A stretch of 15,904 nt of DNA from Bacteroidaceae bacterium (GCA_021443405.1 JABUUA010000016.1:18948-34851); one strand, 5' to 3'. Positions 6,212-15,701 are shown, counted from the stretch's first letter. Translations and numbers: made by a program. Notes: a model not told the origin generated them from the letters alone.

Positions 6212-9200
6212 TTACAAGTTGAGGGTGATACCTACGTTGACACCGCGGCCGCTGGGAATAAGACCATTGTCAACCCCCTGATAGAGGGCGCTGTTGCGGC
6301 TCGACATTTCGGGGTCGGTACCCAGATACTTGGTGACGGTGTAGAGGTTGTTGCCCTCGGCCCACACCTTGAGACCCTGCAGCCAAGTGTTGGTCTTGCT
6401 GTTGGGGAGCGTGTAGGTGAGTCGAACGTTCTTCAGCTTGAGGTAGCTTCCGTCCTCAATCCAGCGGTCGCTCATGCGCTCGTTGTTGCGCCAGTCGTCG
6501 CTCTCGCGGTAGCATGCGCGGGGAACATCGGTGACCTGACCTTCGAAAGCCCAGCGGTTGACCATGGCTGAGGTCTGGTTGTAGGTGGTGTTTCCTGCCT
6601 CGAGAATGCTGCGCTGGAAGTTGTAGATGTCGTTGCCGAGCGAGTACTTGAAGTTGACGTCGAGGCGGAGATACTTCCAAGAGAGCGAGGTGTAGAGGTT
6701 ACCGTAGATGTCGGGATTGGGATTGCCAATGACCACCTTATCGCCGTCGTCGATGACACCGTCGCCATTCTGGTCGATGAAGTGCATGTCACCGGCGCGG
6801 AAGTTGCGGTAGGGGTCTTCGGCCAGACCGGTGGGGTACTTGAGGTAGCCCAGAGCACCAGCCTGTGATGCCTCGGCATCGCTGGCCAGCACACCGGCGG
6901 TCTTCCAACCAAAGAAGCTACCTGCGGCGTAGCCTACTGCGGTGAGCACGTTGCTCTGGCCGTAGATGCTGCTGGTGTAGCCGTTGATTTGGTTGGTGAC
7001 AACGTGGTTGGCGTTGTACTGCACAATCTGATTCTCGCTGGGGAGAGCGGTAATCTTATTGTTGTAGTGCCCCATGGTGGCGCCTACTTCCCACTTCCAG
7101 TTCTTCTTGTTCACGAGTGCTGCGTTGACGTTCACCTCCACACCCTTGTTGGTCATGGCGCCTTCGTTGGTCCAGTACTGCTTCATGCCGCTCACATAGG
7201 CAAGGTCCTTAATGGTGAGCATGTTGTCAATCTTGTGCCAGTAGAGGTCGAGACCTGCGTGCAGACGATTCTTGATGAACGAACCTTCGAGGGCGACGTT
7301 GTACTTGGTTGCGGTCTCCCACTGGATGGTAGAGTTCTCAATGTTCTTGAGCACGAGGCCCACGGTGGTCTTGGTCATCTGCATGCTCTCCCAGTAGGTG
7401 CGGGCAGCGTAGTAGTCGAGACCGTCGTTACCGCTTTGGTCCACGCCGGCCGTGAGCTTCAGGTAATTGATGCCGCGGCAGGTCTTGAACCAATCTTCGT
7501 TCGAGATGACCCAACCGAGTTGGAGACTGGGGAAGAGACCCCAGCTGACACCGGCGAGTTGGAAACCGTCGCGGGTGTGCTTACCGAACTTAGAGCTGGC
7601 CTGGCTGCTCAGGGTGAAGTCGGCGAAATACTTGCCGGCGTAGTTGTACTGAGCGTCGAGGTAGTAGGTCATGTCAATCCAGTTGTCGTTGGTACCGCCG
7701 TAGTTGACGTACTGCATGTCCTTCGAGATGTTGGGCAGCTTATCGTTCTCATTGTTGTAACCGCGCATGTACGAGAAGCTGTAGCCGTAGTTGTTGTAGC
7801 GCCAGCCGCCGAAGGCACGGATGTCATGAGCACCATACTTGTTAGCCCACTCGAGACGCAGGTCGTTGTTGAGGGTGGTTTCCTTGGTGAACTGAGACTT
7901 CAGCACCGAGGTGATGTCGCCCAGGTCGGTAAGGGTGTACTGCGTAGTACCTGCGATGGGGAGGAAGTACTTCTCGTTGTTGCGGTTCAACTGGTAGTTG
8001 AAGCGGTCGCTGATGGAGAAGGTCTTGGTGATTTGATACTTGGGTGACACGTTGATGTTAATCTGTGTCATCTCTGCATAGTTCTTGTTCTTACCCTGAC
8101 CGTTCTGGATGACCCAGTAGGGGTTGCGCAGTGCCTCGTTGATACCCAGGTTCTTGGGGAACATGAAGGGGTTCTGTATCCAGTTTGAGGCATTGTGGGC
8201 GTACTTACCTGCATAGTCCTGCGACAGAGCGAGGGAACTGGTCTTCTCGTCCACGTAGTACGAGTAGGGGCTAATCATGGGGCTTGAAGCTACACCCAGC
8301 ACGTTGGTAGAACCAATGTTCTGCATGTCGTAGTTCTCGCTCCATCCGTTGTCCAGCACATGGTAAGCCGTTTGGTTGTAGGCTATGTCGAGACCGGTGG
8401 TCAGTTTATCGAACACCTTGATGTCGGTGTTGAAACGGATGTTCAGTCGGCTGAAGTCGGTGCCCACCTGAGTGGCATCGCCCTTGGTGTAGCCCAGCGA
8501 CAGACTGTACATACCGATTTCGTCACCACCTTCCACGTTAATCTTGTAGTTCTGAACGAAGGTCTGATGATACATGTCCTTCTGCCAGTCGGTGTTGTTG
8601 TGGAACTCCTTGTAGTAGAAGTTCGAGGGGTTGTCGTTGAGGAACGCCCATGCGATGGCGTCGGTGCTGTGGATGGTAAGGTCTTTGATAGAACTTGCCA
8701 TGTCGCCGAGATACGTGCGGTATTGGTTGCCGTCGAGCATGCTCAGCTTCTTGGGCACGAACTCGGTGCCGCCATAGATGCGGGCACTAATCTTGGTAGC
8801 CATGCTGTGACCACGCTTGGTGGTGATGACGATGACGCCGTTGGCACCCTTGGCACCGTAGAGGGCGGTACCGTTCTTGAGCACTTCGATGCTGGCAACG
8901 TTCTCGGGGTCGAGGCCGGCGAGGATGTTGTTGTAATAGCCCTCGTGCAGACTGGTGCGTTCGTACTCGGGGTCGATGATGTTGCCATCGAGCACGATGA
9001 GCGGCTGTGCATTGGCGTTGATGGAGTTGACACCACGAATGCTCATGTAGGCACCCTGACCCAAAATACCGTTGCGGCTGACACTGCGGGCGGCGCCATT
9101 GAGGCGGTTCTCGATGTCGGTCTCCACGGTGATACTGCTGGTCTCGTCCAGTTCAATCTTGGCCGAACTGGTGATGGGAGTGCCGTCGGTGTAATATCCG

Positions 9201-9622
9201 TTGAACACATTGCTGAGCATGGCCACGTCCACTTTGTTGGAAGGCTTGATGGCTGCCTGGAGGGCCGTGCTACCGGGCACGGTGAAATAGAGCGCGTGAA
9301 CGAAGGTGGGAACGGCCAGTGAGTAGGTACCGTCCTCTTCGGTCAGGCACGAATAGCGGTCGTGACCGAGGGCTTGCACGCGAACACCACCCATGGGCTG
9401 ACCCGTGGCATCGTCGGTAACCACACCAGTCACCGTCTTCATCTCGTACTGAGTCTCGGCCTTTTCCTTGTCGGCCTTGCGCTTATTGTAAACCGCTTTT
9501 GCCTGAGTCTCGTCCGCTTCATCCTGAGCAACAGCCGTTGTCAGACCCAAAGAGGCGAGCAGGAGCAGGCAGGTGCTTCGATGCAAACCTGCTTGGATTT
9601 GGTTATAGATAGTCTTTTTCAT
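6212..9622 (-). CDS. susC: SusC/RagA-family TonB-dependent outer-membrane transporter (second pair)
   Basis: Complete 1136-residue TonB-dependent channel, which would import glycan fragments or another nutrient across the outer membrane using TonB energy. A signal peptide ends near AVA-Q (cleavage after about residue 32). A charged, Lys/Glu/Ala-rich stretch (33-60) leads into a carboxypeptidase-D-like domain starting VTGVVTDDATGQPMGGVRV (64-82). The plug domain holds SIRGVNSINANAQPLIVLDG (194-213) and LDPENVASIEVLKNGTALYG (237-256) followed by NGVIVITTKRG (261-271), the classic SusC signature. The rest is the 22-strand barrel, ending in GVNVGITLNL with the expected C-terminal hydrophobic strand. 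There is no N-terminal STN (secretin/TonB short) domain, so direct control through an anti-sigma factor partner is not indicated. It starts 8 bases after the second FAS1 gene and pairs with the SusD after it. Confidence 0.96.
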   Translation of the reverse strand: MKKTIYNQIQAGLHRSTCLLLLASLGLTTAVAQDEADETQAKAVYNKRKADKEKAETQYEMKTVTGVVTDDATGQPMGGVRVQALGHDRYSCLTEEDGTYSLAVPTFVHALYFTVPGSTALQAAIKPSNKVDVAMLSNVFNGYYTDGTPITSSAKIELDETSSITVETDIENRLNGAARSVSRNGILGQGAYMSIRGVNSINANAQPLIVLDGNIIDPEYERTSLHEGYYNNILAGLDPENVASIEVLKNGTALYGAKGANGVIVITTKRGHSMATKISARIYGGTEFVPKKLSMLDGNQYRTYLGDMASSIKDLTIHSTDAIAWAFLNDNPSNFYYKEFHNNTDWQKDMYHQTFVQNYKINVEGGDEIGMYSLSLGYTKGDATQVGTDFSRLNIRFNTDIKVFDKLTTGLDIAYNQTAYHVLDNGWSENYDMQNIGSTNVLGVASSPMISPYSYYVDEKTSSLALSQDYAGKYAHNASNWIQNPFMFPKNLGINEALRNPYWVIQNGQGKNKNYAEMTQININVSPKYQITKTFSISDRFNYQLNRNNEKYFLPIAGTTQYTLTDLGDITSVLKSQFTKETTLNNDLRLEWANKYGAHDIRAFGGWRYNNYGYSFSYMRGYNNENDKLPNISKDMQYVNYGGTNDNWIDMTYYLDAQYNYAGKYFADFTLSSQASSKFGKHTRDGFQLAGVSWGLFPSLQLGWVISNEDWFKTCRGINYLKLTAGVDQSGNDGLDYYAARTYWESMQMTKTTVGLVLKNIENSTIQWETATKYNVALEGSFIKNRLHAGLDLYWHKIDNMLTIKDLAYVSGMKQYWTNEGAMTNKGVEVNVNAALVNKKNWKWEVGATMGHYNNKITALPSENQIVQYNANHVVTNQINGYTSSIYGQSNVLTAVGYAAGSFFGWKTAGVLASDAEASQAGALGYLKYPTGLAEDPYRNFRAGDMHFIDQNGDGVIDDGDKVVIGNPNPDIYGNLYTSLSWKYLRLDVNFKYSLGNDIYNFQRSILEAGNTTYNQTSAMVNRWAFEGQVTDVPRACYRESDDWRNNERMSDRWIEDGSYLKLKNVRLTYTLPNSKTNTWLQGLKVWAEGNNLYTVTKYLGTDPEMSSRNSALYQGVDNGLIPSGRGVNVGITLNL

Positions 9623-9630
9623 AGGTATTC

Positions 9631-11517
9631 TTAGTCTTTACTCTTGAGAATAATGCGGTCGATGCAGATATCGTTGGTATAACCATTCTTGCGGTCACCT
9701 GAGGTGGTGGAGGTCGTGATGGTCATCGTCGGATAGCAGTAGCGCAGGTTCTTGTAGCTGTAGGGGAACTCGAAGTCCTGAAACAGCAACAGAGTGTCCA
9801 CTTTCTCGCCTGCGTATTCTACAACGGACGACTTGAATTCCTTATCCTTACCATTGGTCTGACCGACGTTGCAGAAGATGCTGGCCTGCACCTTGTGCTT
9901 CACGTGCTTCTTCACATCGGCGTCGATGGTGTCGGTGCTGGTGAGGTAGAAGTTGGGGACCATGACGAGATACACATCGTATTTGCCGCTCATAACTTCA
10001 GCCTCGGAGCATTCCATGTTGCTGGAGCTGCCCACGAGAGCGAACTCAAACTTGGGGTTACCCGACTCCTGAGTGGGCTTGAGATAGTAGAAATTGTCGT
10101 TGCTTACTACACCGACGGTGTCAACCCAAGCCTTGGCCACCTCGTTACTGAAGTCGATGGGAGTCACCGTACCTGTACCCAAGTTCGCGTTGAACAGGCT
10201 TGCGTAGCCAATTTCCACGCTGAGGTCGGGCTTGTAGAGCTTGGCAGGAATGTTCCAAGTGTTGGAAACAATGCCGATACCATTACTCATGGGAACGCGC
10301 GTGCCATCGAACAATGACTCCTTGGCCCAAGTGTCGTCGGTGCGGAGGGTATCGCCATACGTGTTGCGGACGTAAGGTGCCTGACTGACATTGTCGAGGA
10401 ACTCCTCAGCCTCCCACTGGCCAATCTTGTAGTTGTCCTTCGTACCCTTGGGCTGCAAGTTGACGTTGAACACCAACGGAGAGACGATGTCCATGGGAAT
10501 GTTCTTGGCCTTCAGAGAGTCGGGGTCGAACTCACGGAAGTCGGTCACGCTACCGTTGGCAATCTCGTTCTCGCGCTGCTTGCGCTTGTCCACATACTTG
10601 GGTGCGTAGGTGTAGTACTTCTCCAGTTTGTTGTAAGCGTCGGTCCATGCCTGATTGGTGGGGAGCAACATGATGAAGCTTGAGTCCTCAGCAATGATGT
10701 TGGCACCGAAACTTTCGTCGTAGGTGTCGTACATTTCGTTATTGCCGCTGGTGGGGAAGTTGTGCGTACCGAAGAACATGGCATTGGTCGTGGTGTAAGC
10801 GCTATCTACATAAGTGGGGTTACCATCCATATCGGGGATACCCTCGATGCTGCCGTATTCGTTGAAGTACGTGGTGTCGCTGGCGATGATGAAGTCGTGG
10901 AACTTGCTCACGTCAGTGTTCTGCACGTCCTTCAGGTACTCATAAAGGTTGTACGTGAAGGGGAGTGTAGAGCTCACGATGTGCAGCGTACCATTGCTGG
11001 CCGCGATGTTCTTCTCCACGATGGGCAGGCCTGCCATGGTGGCGTTGTCCTTGTCGAAGGCCACCTTTTTGCCGTTGAGCATGGCCAGTGTGTCGATGCC
11101 ACCGCCGTTGGCAATGTTGCGCCAGAGGGCGATGCTGTTGGCCATAAGCTGCTGCTGGACGGTGTAGCCCAGACCGTTGTCGGCAAAATCGTTCCACTTC
11201 TGCCACTCGGCGTCGGTGAGAGCGTCGTTCTGGGGAGCCCAGACTGTAATCAGCTGGGTTCCCTCGAACATGGTCTTGAAGGTATAGTCGGCCTGCGGGT
11301 GCTTCTCGTCGCGATAGTAGTGCGACTTCTGTGCCACCTCGGCAAACTTGCTCAGGTTGGGGTTGTTGCTGATGAGTTCCCACAGGGTCTCGGTGGAAGT
11401 GGTCACGTCAGCATCGGCGGGATTGTAGTGGTCGTCCCAAGCGTCGCTACAGCTCTGCATGCCTGCAAGGCCAAGGCCGAGCAACACGGCACCGATATAT
11501 TTATTTGTTACTTTCAT
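9631..11517 (-). CDS. Fasciclin (FAS1) domain lipoprotein 2
   Basis: Probable surface-exposed outer-membrane lipoprotein of 628 residues. The signal peptide MKVTNKYIGAVLLGLGLAGM leads to QSC with lipidated Cys23. Two FAS1-like domains follow. The first (about 43-185) has LITVWAPQNDAL (89-100), matching the FAS1 'tvFAPtndAf' motif, and ASNGTLHIVSS (173-183), matching the closing 'sNGvihvid' motif. The second (about 190-430) has SFIMLLPTNQAW (280-291) and MSNGIGIVSNTW (410-421) and is more diverged, with a long insertion between its motifs. The remaining 180-200 residues are beta-rich and end ICIDRIILKSKD, an ending common in beta-sandwich binding modules. FAS1 domains are known for adhesion and protein or glycan binding. 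Lying between two SusCD pairs, this is probably an accessory binding protein. It is not an enzyme as far as I can see. Confidence 0.88.
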   Translation of the reverse strand: MKVTNKYIGAVLLGLGLAGMQSCSDAWDDHYNPADADVTTSTETLWELISNNPNLSKFAEVAQKSHYYRDEKHPQADYTFKTMFEGTQLITVWAPQNDALTDAEWQKWNDFADNGLGYTVQQQLMANSIALWRNIANGGGIDTLAMLNGKKVAFDKDNATMAGLPIVEKNIAASNGTLHIVSSTLPFTYNLYEYLKDVQNTDVSKFHDFIIASDTTYFNEYGSIEGIPDMDGNPTYVDSAYTTTNAMFFGTHNFPTSGNNEMYDTYDESFGANIIAEDSSFIMLLPTNQAWTDAYNKLEKYYTYAPKYVDKRKQRENEIANGSVTDFREFDPDSLKAKNIPMDIVSPLVFNVNLQPKGTKDNYKIGQWEAEEFLDNVSQAPYVRNTYGDTLRTDDTWAKESLFDGTRVPMSNGIGIVSNTWNIPAKLYKPDLSVEIGYASLFNANLGTGTVTPIDFSNEVAKAWVDTVGVVSNDNFYYLKPTQESGNPKFEFALVGSSSNMECSEAEVMSGKYDVYLVMVPNFYLTSTDTIDADVKKHVKHKVQASIFCNVGQTNGKDKEFKSSVVEYAGEKVDTLLLFQDFEFPYSYKNLRYCYPTMTITTSTTSGDRKNGYTNDICIDRIILKSKD

Positions 11518-11545
11518 GATAAATTCCTTGATTATGAGTTATGCA

Positions 11546-13702
11546 TTACCAGATGTCCTCAGGCGTCATGGGGTTGTCATATACCTCCTTGGCGCAGAAC
11601 TCAATGTAGTCCATGTAGAACTCACGAGTCTCGTCCTTGAGCACGCTCTTGAACTTCAGGTAGTAGGTCTTGTTGGGATCCATCTCTTCGCGTACGATGA
11701 TACGGCGGGTGAGGGTCTCCTTAGAGCGAGCCATCGAGGCAGTACCGGGACCGCCGGCGGCGTAGTGCTCTGGGCCCTTCATGAAGCCGTTGTTACGCAT
11801 CTTCTTGTCAACTTCGGCATTGTAGTCGTCGTCTTCAGCCTTGTCGAGCTCCCAACCTACGATACTCTCAAATTGACCGGCGCTGGTACGGCGAACCTCG
11901 CCACCCATACGCAGGTCCAAAGGAATACCCATGGCGGGAAGAGCCTTCTTGTTGGTTCCGAAGTAAACCTGACACATACCGCGAACCTCCGAGTTGGTCT
12001 GCACAGCGTAGCGAATTTCATAGATACCACGCTTGGGTACAGGCGGCAGACGGAGAGTCATCTCGTAGAGACCGGTCACGTTCAGCTCGTCGCCCTGGTA
12101 GTTCTGCCAACCGCGGTTGCAACCGGAGAGGTAGTAGAACTTGGTGCCGTTGCCAATCTCCAAGTCCTCGAGATACTGATAGGTGAGGTCCACGGGCATG
12201 CCCACGCAGAGGCTCTGCTTGGTTCCCTTGCGGTCCACACGGATATCGTTGTTCATGAACTCGGGGAACAAGGCGGCGGCATCGAAGCGCAGACGCTGCT
12301 TCTGGAAGTTGGCCTGTGTGTCGTCGTTGTAAGCCAGGGCGCGGTCGATGGGGTAGATGTAACCATTGATGACACCCTGAGCAGCCTTCGTGTTGACAAA
12401 GATACCTTCCTTGTCCACATCACAGCTTACCTCCTTAAATGTGCCGTGGCGACCGTTGTCGAGCACGGGGAAGCGGTTAATGTAAATGCCTTCGGGCGAA
12501 GGAGCCTGATAGAGTTTGAACAAGCGGCGCTTGCCCATGGTGGTGTACAACTCCCAAGTGGCAACGGTGTAAGACTTAGAGGTCTTCTCGTTGTAACCCT
12601 TTTCGTTGTAGTGAATCACCAGTTTGTCTACGGGAATACGCATGGGCAGGATGTGGTAGGTGATGAACTGGTTCAGCACGTTGTTCTCGTCGGTGTAGTT
12701 CTTGTCGTTGGTAGCGTTGGGATAGAAGTTCTGGGCTACTACGTACTCACGAACGTCGTCGAGCGTGATGTCCTTCGCGCTGGCCTTGCCAAGGTTGGCG
12801 CACCAGAAAGAGTCGGTCTCGGCAAAGATGGTGAAACCGTACTTGCGGTGCTGAGGCATGTAACCGGGCGAACTCTCGAAAGACGGGTGCTTGGCCAAAT
12901 CGGGAACCTCGTTGCTGAGGTAAGCCTCCTCATAGACTTCGTCCTTCACCTGACTGAGCTGCGGGAACAGACCGCAGGCCTCCACCAGCATGGCGGTGAC
13001 AGCGTAGTCCTCGCCCGTTTCCATGAAACTCTTCAGAATGTCGGCCATCGTATCGTTGCTGGGTGCTACGACACTGTGCACCTGATGAACGAATCCGTTC
13101 GAAGCTATGATGTCGCGCTGGCGAAGGTCGATGAGGCAACCGCCTTCCACGATGCCAGTCTTGGGGTCCTTGAGACCGTTGATGTACATGGAGTCGGGGT
13201 TGTTGCCATAGTTGATGGTCAGCTTACGCTCGTTCATGTTCATCGTGGGGAACTCCTCGGTGTCCTCGGGGAAACCGCTGGTCTGATAGGCGCTGATGTT
13301 GTCGCCGCCATCGATGATACTGTTGTAAACAATCACCTTTCGGATGGAGTCGAGCACCGTCTCGTTAGGGAAGCCGTCCCATGAGGGAGAGCTGATGAGA
13401 CCCTTGTTGCAGAGAGTGTCGAGATACTCCTGAATGGCGTCGTTGCTAGGTGCAAACACGGTGTAGTTACCACGAGCAGAGAGCAACTGCTTCACGTTCG
13501 AAGCACTGCGCTTGCTGATGGGCGTCTCGCTCAGCAACTGCACATATTCGCTGTAATCGGCGTGCTTCTCCAGGTAGCCCGTGATGGTCTCCGTGGTGAA
13601 GGTGTAACGGTCAGACATGTCAATTTCATTCTGACAGCTCTGAGTGAGGCCGATACCTGCTAATGCAAGCAGGAAGAAAGCATATTTCTTTATCTGTTTC
13701 AT
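11546..13702 (-). CDS. Fasciclin (FAS1) domain lipoprotein 1
   Basis: Probable surface lipoprotein of 718 residues. Signal peptide MKQIKKYAFFLLALAGIGLT then QSC, with lipidated Cys23. FAS1 domain 1 (about 34-215) contains GNYTVFAPSNDAIQEYL (78-94) and SNGFVHQVHSVV (201-212), both close to family consensus. FAS1 domain 2 (about 216-460) contains YGFTIFAETDSF (288-299), NQFITYHILP (344-353) and GVINGYIYPIDRAL (443-456). A further 250 residues (about 465-718) form a beta-rich C-terminal module ending in a TYYLKFKSVL strand followed by FYMDYIEFCAKEVY, typical of the last strands of a jelly-roll-like fold. It starts 12 bases after susD1 and precedes the second FAS1 gene by 28 bases, so translation within one transcript is expected. 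Role inferred: surface binding partner of the SusCD machinery, in the place often held by SusE/F-type glycan-binding proteins. Confidence 0.9.
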   Translation of the reverse strand: MKQIKKYAFFLLALAGIGLTQSCQNEIDMSDRYTFTTETITGYLEKHADYSEYVQLLSETPISKRSASNVKQLLSARGNYTVFAPSNDAIQEYLDTLCNKGLISSPSWDGFPNETVLDSIRKVIVYNSIIDGGDNISAYQTSGFPEDTEEFPTMNMNERKLTINYGNNPDSMYINGLKDPKTGIVEGGCLIDLRQRDIIASNGFVHQVHSVVAPSNDTMADILKSFMETGEDYAVTAMLVEACGLFPQLSQVKDEVYEEAYLSNEVPDLAKHPSFESSPGYMPQHRKYGFTIFAETDSFWCANLGKASAKDITLDDVREYVVAQNFYPNATNDKNYTDENNVLNQFITYHILPMRIPVDKLVIHYNEKGYNEKTSKSYTVATWELYTTMGKRRLFKLYQAPSPEGIYINRFPVLDNGRHGTFKEVSCDVDKEGIFVNTKAAQGVINGYIYPIDRALAYNDDTQANFQKQRLRFDAAALFPEFMNNDIRVDRKGTKQSLCVGMPVDLTYQYLEDLEIGNGTKFYYLSGCNRGWQNYQGDELNVTGLYEMTLRLPPVPKRGIYEIRYAVQTNSEVRGMCQVYFGTNKKALPAMGIPLDLRMGGEVRRTSAGQFESIVGWELDKAEDDDYNAEVDKKMRNNGFMKGPEHYAAGGPGTASMARSKETLTRRIIVREEMDPNKTYYLKFKSVLKDETREFYMDYIEFCAKEVYDNPMTPEDIW

Positions 13703-13714
13703 CTCATTTGCTTT

Positions 13715-15682
13715 TTACTGGTCATAAGTACTCTTGTTCCAGACGGGGTTCTGCTCCAGAGCGCCGTTGCTGGCTTTAATCTCCATATAATATATCAGGT
13801 TGTAGAGACCGTAGCGATTCTTGAAGCGGTTCTTCAATGTCTGTGACATGGTCTGGAACTCGCTCTTCAGGAAGTTGTCCACCATCTTGTCGATACCGGC
13901 TTTACCATTACCTATAGGAGTAGCCTCGGTCCACTCGCGCGGGTCTTGTGTGCCGTTCTGGCCACCGGCGTGACGCTCGGCGTAACGAACGAGGTCGAAC
14001 CAGCGCTTACCCTCGCCGAGGAACTCCAGCTGGCGCTCGTTCATCACGGCAATCTCCCATTGTTCGGCGCCCTTCACACTCTGAGTAGGAGTGGGAATGT
14101 TACCGATAGTGGCTTTGGCCGAAGATGAGTAGAAGGTCTTACCATTGTTGTTCAGCACATTGTCGCCGGGCTGAGAGGTAACGTTCTTGTCGTCGTTGCA
14201 ATACCAGCGACGGTGGACGGCGTTGATGTAGCAGAGGCAAGAGTCTTGCTGCTTGAGCTGGGCGAAAGCCTCGGCCTTCTGCAACATCAAGTCAGTCATA
14301 CGATAGATAATCCAGTTGCTGTACTTGTCCTGATCGGTGATAATCTTAATGTCCTCGCACTTGTTGGAAGAGGGTGTACTGAACGAACAGCCACTCCACT
14401 TGAAGCAGTAGTAGGCGGGAAGGTCAGTGCTCTCTGAACTCAGTTTGCGCCATGCCGAGTACCACAGGCGTGCGTCACGGTTGCGAAGATTGTCGTCGCT
14501 GTAAATGGTGGCGAGGGCCGAGTTGCTGACTGCCAAGTGAACTCTGTTGCCATAGCCCCACCAGCTGGTGACAACTTCGTTGGCGCGGTTGTCGCTGGTG
14601 TTGAACTGAAGTTCCAGGATGCTTTCGTCGCTATTGCCTTGCTTGAAGATGCGCTGGTAGGCAATCAACTGAGGAGAGTTGCCTCCGACGAAGTTCTCGA
14701 ACTTGTTCTCGTACATGTCGCAGTTGCCAAGACCGTAGTTACAGGTTTCGTAGAGGCTGGTGCCGAAGCCCTTGTTGTTCTCCAAGGTCTGCTTGGCCAA
14801 TGCGGCCAGTGCCTTGTCGGCGTAGTCGATAGCCAGTTGGTAGTCGCCCGTCACAGTGTGGTTGACGTACGACTGTCCTTCGGCGTTCTGCAACACACCG
14901 GGGATGTAGCTGGTGTTGGCAAGATTGCGAATCACGACGCTGTCTTGGTCGAGACCACGACCTTGGTGTAGCGAAGCACGCCAGAGGTACATATCGCTCA
15001 GCAGCGCATAGATGGCACAGTTGGTAATCATGCCCTTGCTGTCCTTCAACGAAGTGAAGCGGTTGCGAGCGTGGCCGCGTACGCTTTCCACATCGAGAAT
15101 CAGTGAGTCGAGCACCACAAGTTGGTTGGTGGCGCCGAAGGCCTGTACCTCAGAGTCGTTGTTAACGACCTTGGTAGAGTAGGGAACGTCCTTGAAGGCG
15201 CGAATCAGATAGAAGTAGTTGAGCGCGCGGAGAGCGGTCATCTCAGCCTTCATCTGGTCCCACTCGGCAGAGGTGAACTGCTTGTCGCGGTCGAGCACCT
15301 CCTGACCATGCTGCAACACCTTGTTGCAGTAGTTGATGGTCGTGTAGAAACCTGTGTATTCGAAATAGGTGTTGGCTGAGTCCAACTCGATACGGCCCTC
15401 GCGGATGTTGCGATAGTGATTTACAACGTCACCGCTGATGTCGGCGTTGCTCAGCGTATAGCTGTCGCTTCTGAGGTCGCCCCACAGCACCATCTTCTCC
15501 AGTGTACTACACATCTGCTTATAAGCAGCGTAGCGCACACCTTCCAGGTCGTTTCGGTCTTCCCAGAAGTTTTCTTCCACCACCTTGTTCTGGGGGTAGA
15601 CGGTGAGCCAGTCCTGGCAAGACGACGCAAGTGCCACGCCTGCCAATGCCACGGCTACCTTTATATATTTATTGAATTTCAT
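13715..15682 (-). CDS. susD: SusD/RagB-family outer-membrane lipoprotein (first pair)
   Basis: Ligand-capturing lid lipoprotein of 655 residues, partner of the SusC whose end lies 19 bases upstream. The start at 15682 is chosen because it begins a clear lipoprotein signal, MKFNKYIKVAVALAGVALAS followed by SC (Cys22). The frame stays open further upstream, but that stretch would overlap the SusC coding end and lacks a signal peptide. The N-terminal region VYPQNKVVEENFWEDRND (28-45) and EMTALRALNYFYLIRAFKDV (147-166) are hallmark SusD features. Near the C-terminus comes NERQLEFLGEGKRWFDLVRY. This protein is clearly a family member but differs strongly from the 750-residue SusD at the other end of the operon, so the two pairs do not look like a recent duplication. 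Confidence 0.95.
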   Translation of the reverse strand: MKFNKYIKVAVALAGVALASSCQDWLTVYPQNKVVEENFWEDRNDLEGVRYAAYKQMCSTLEKMVLWGDLRSDSYTLSNADISGDVVNHYRNIREGRIELDSANTYFEYTGFYTTINYCNKVLQHGQEVLDRDKQFTSAEWDQMKAEMTALRALNYFYLIRAFKDVPYSTKVVNNDSEVQAFGATNQLVVLDSLILDVESVRGHARNRFTSLKDSKGMITNCAIYALLSDMYLWRASLHQGRGLDQDSVVIRNLANTSYIPGVLQNAEGQSYVNHTVTGDYQLAIDYADKALAALAKQTLENNKGFGTSLYETCNYGLGNCDMYENKFENFVGGNSPQLIAYQRIFKQGNSDESILELQFNTSDNRANEVVTSWWGYGNRVHLAVSNSALATIYSDDNLRNRDARLWYSAWRKLSSESTDLPAYYCFKWSGCSFSTPSSNKCEDIKIITDQDKYSNWIIYRMTDLMLQKAEAFAQLKQQDSCLCYINAVHRRWYCNDDKNVTSQPGDNVLNNNGKTFYSSSAKATIGNIPTPTQSVKGAEQWEIAVMNERQLEFLGEGKRWFDLVRYAERHAGGQNGTQDPREWTEATPIGNGKAGIDKMVDNFLKSEFQTMSQTLKNRFKNRYGLYNLIYYMEIKASNGALEQNPVWNKSTYDQ

Positions 15683-15701
15683 CTTAACTAATCTTTGAAG
15701 G

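Noticed and set aside
6989..9322. Two long plus-strand frames opposite susC2
   Set aside because: Same antisense codon mirror effect with Val/His-rich translations; they lie wholly inside a clear TonB-dependent transporter gene.
11459..13384. Long open frame of 641 codons on the plus strand, opposite FAS1 lipoprotein 1
   Set aside because: Low-complexity Val/His/Gly-rich translation with no recognisable domain; the minus strand has a lipoprotein signal and FAS1 motifs.
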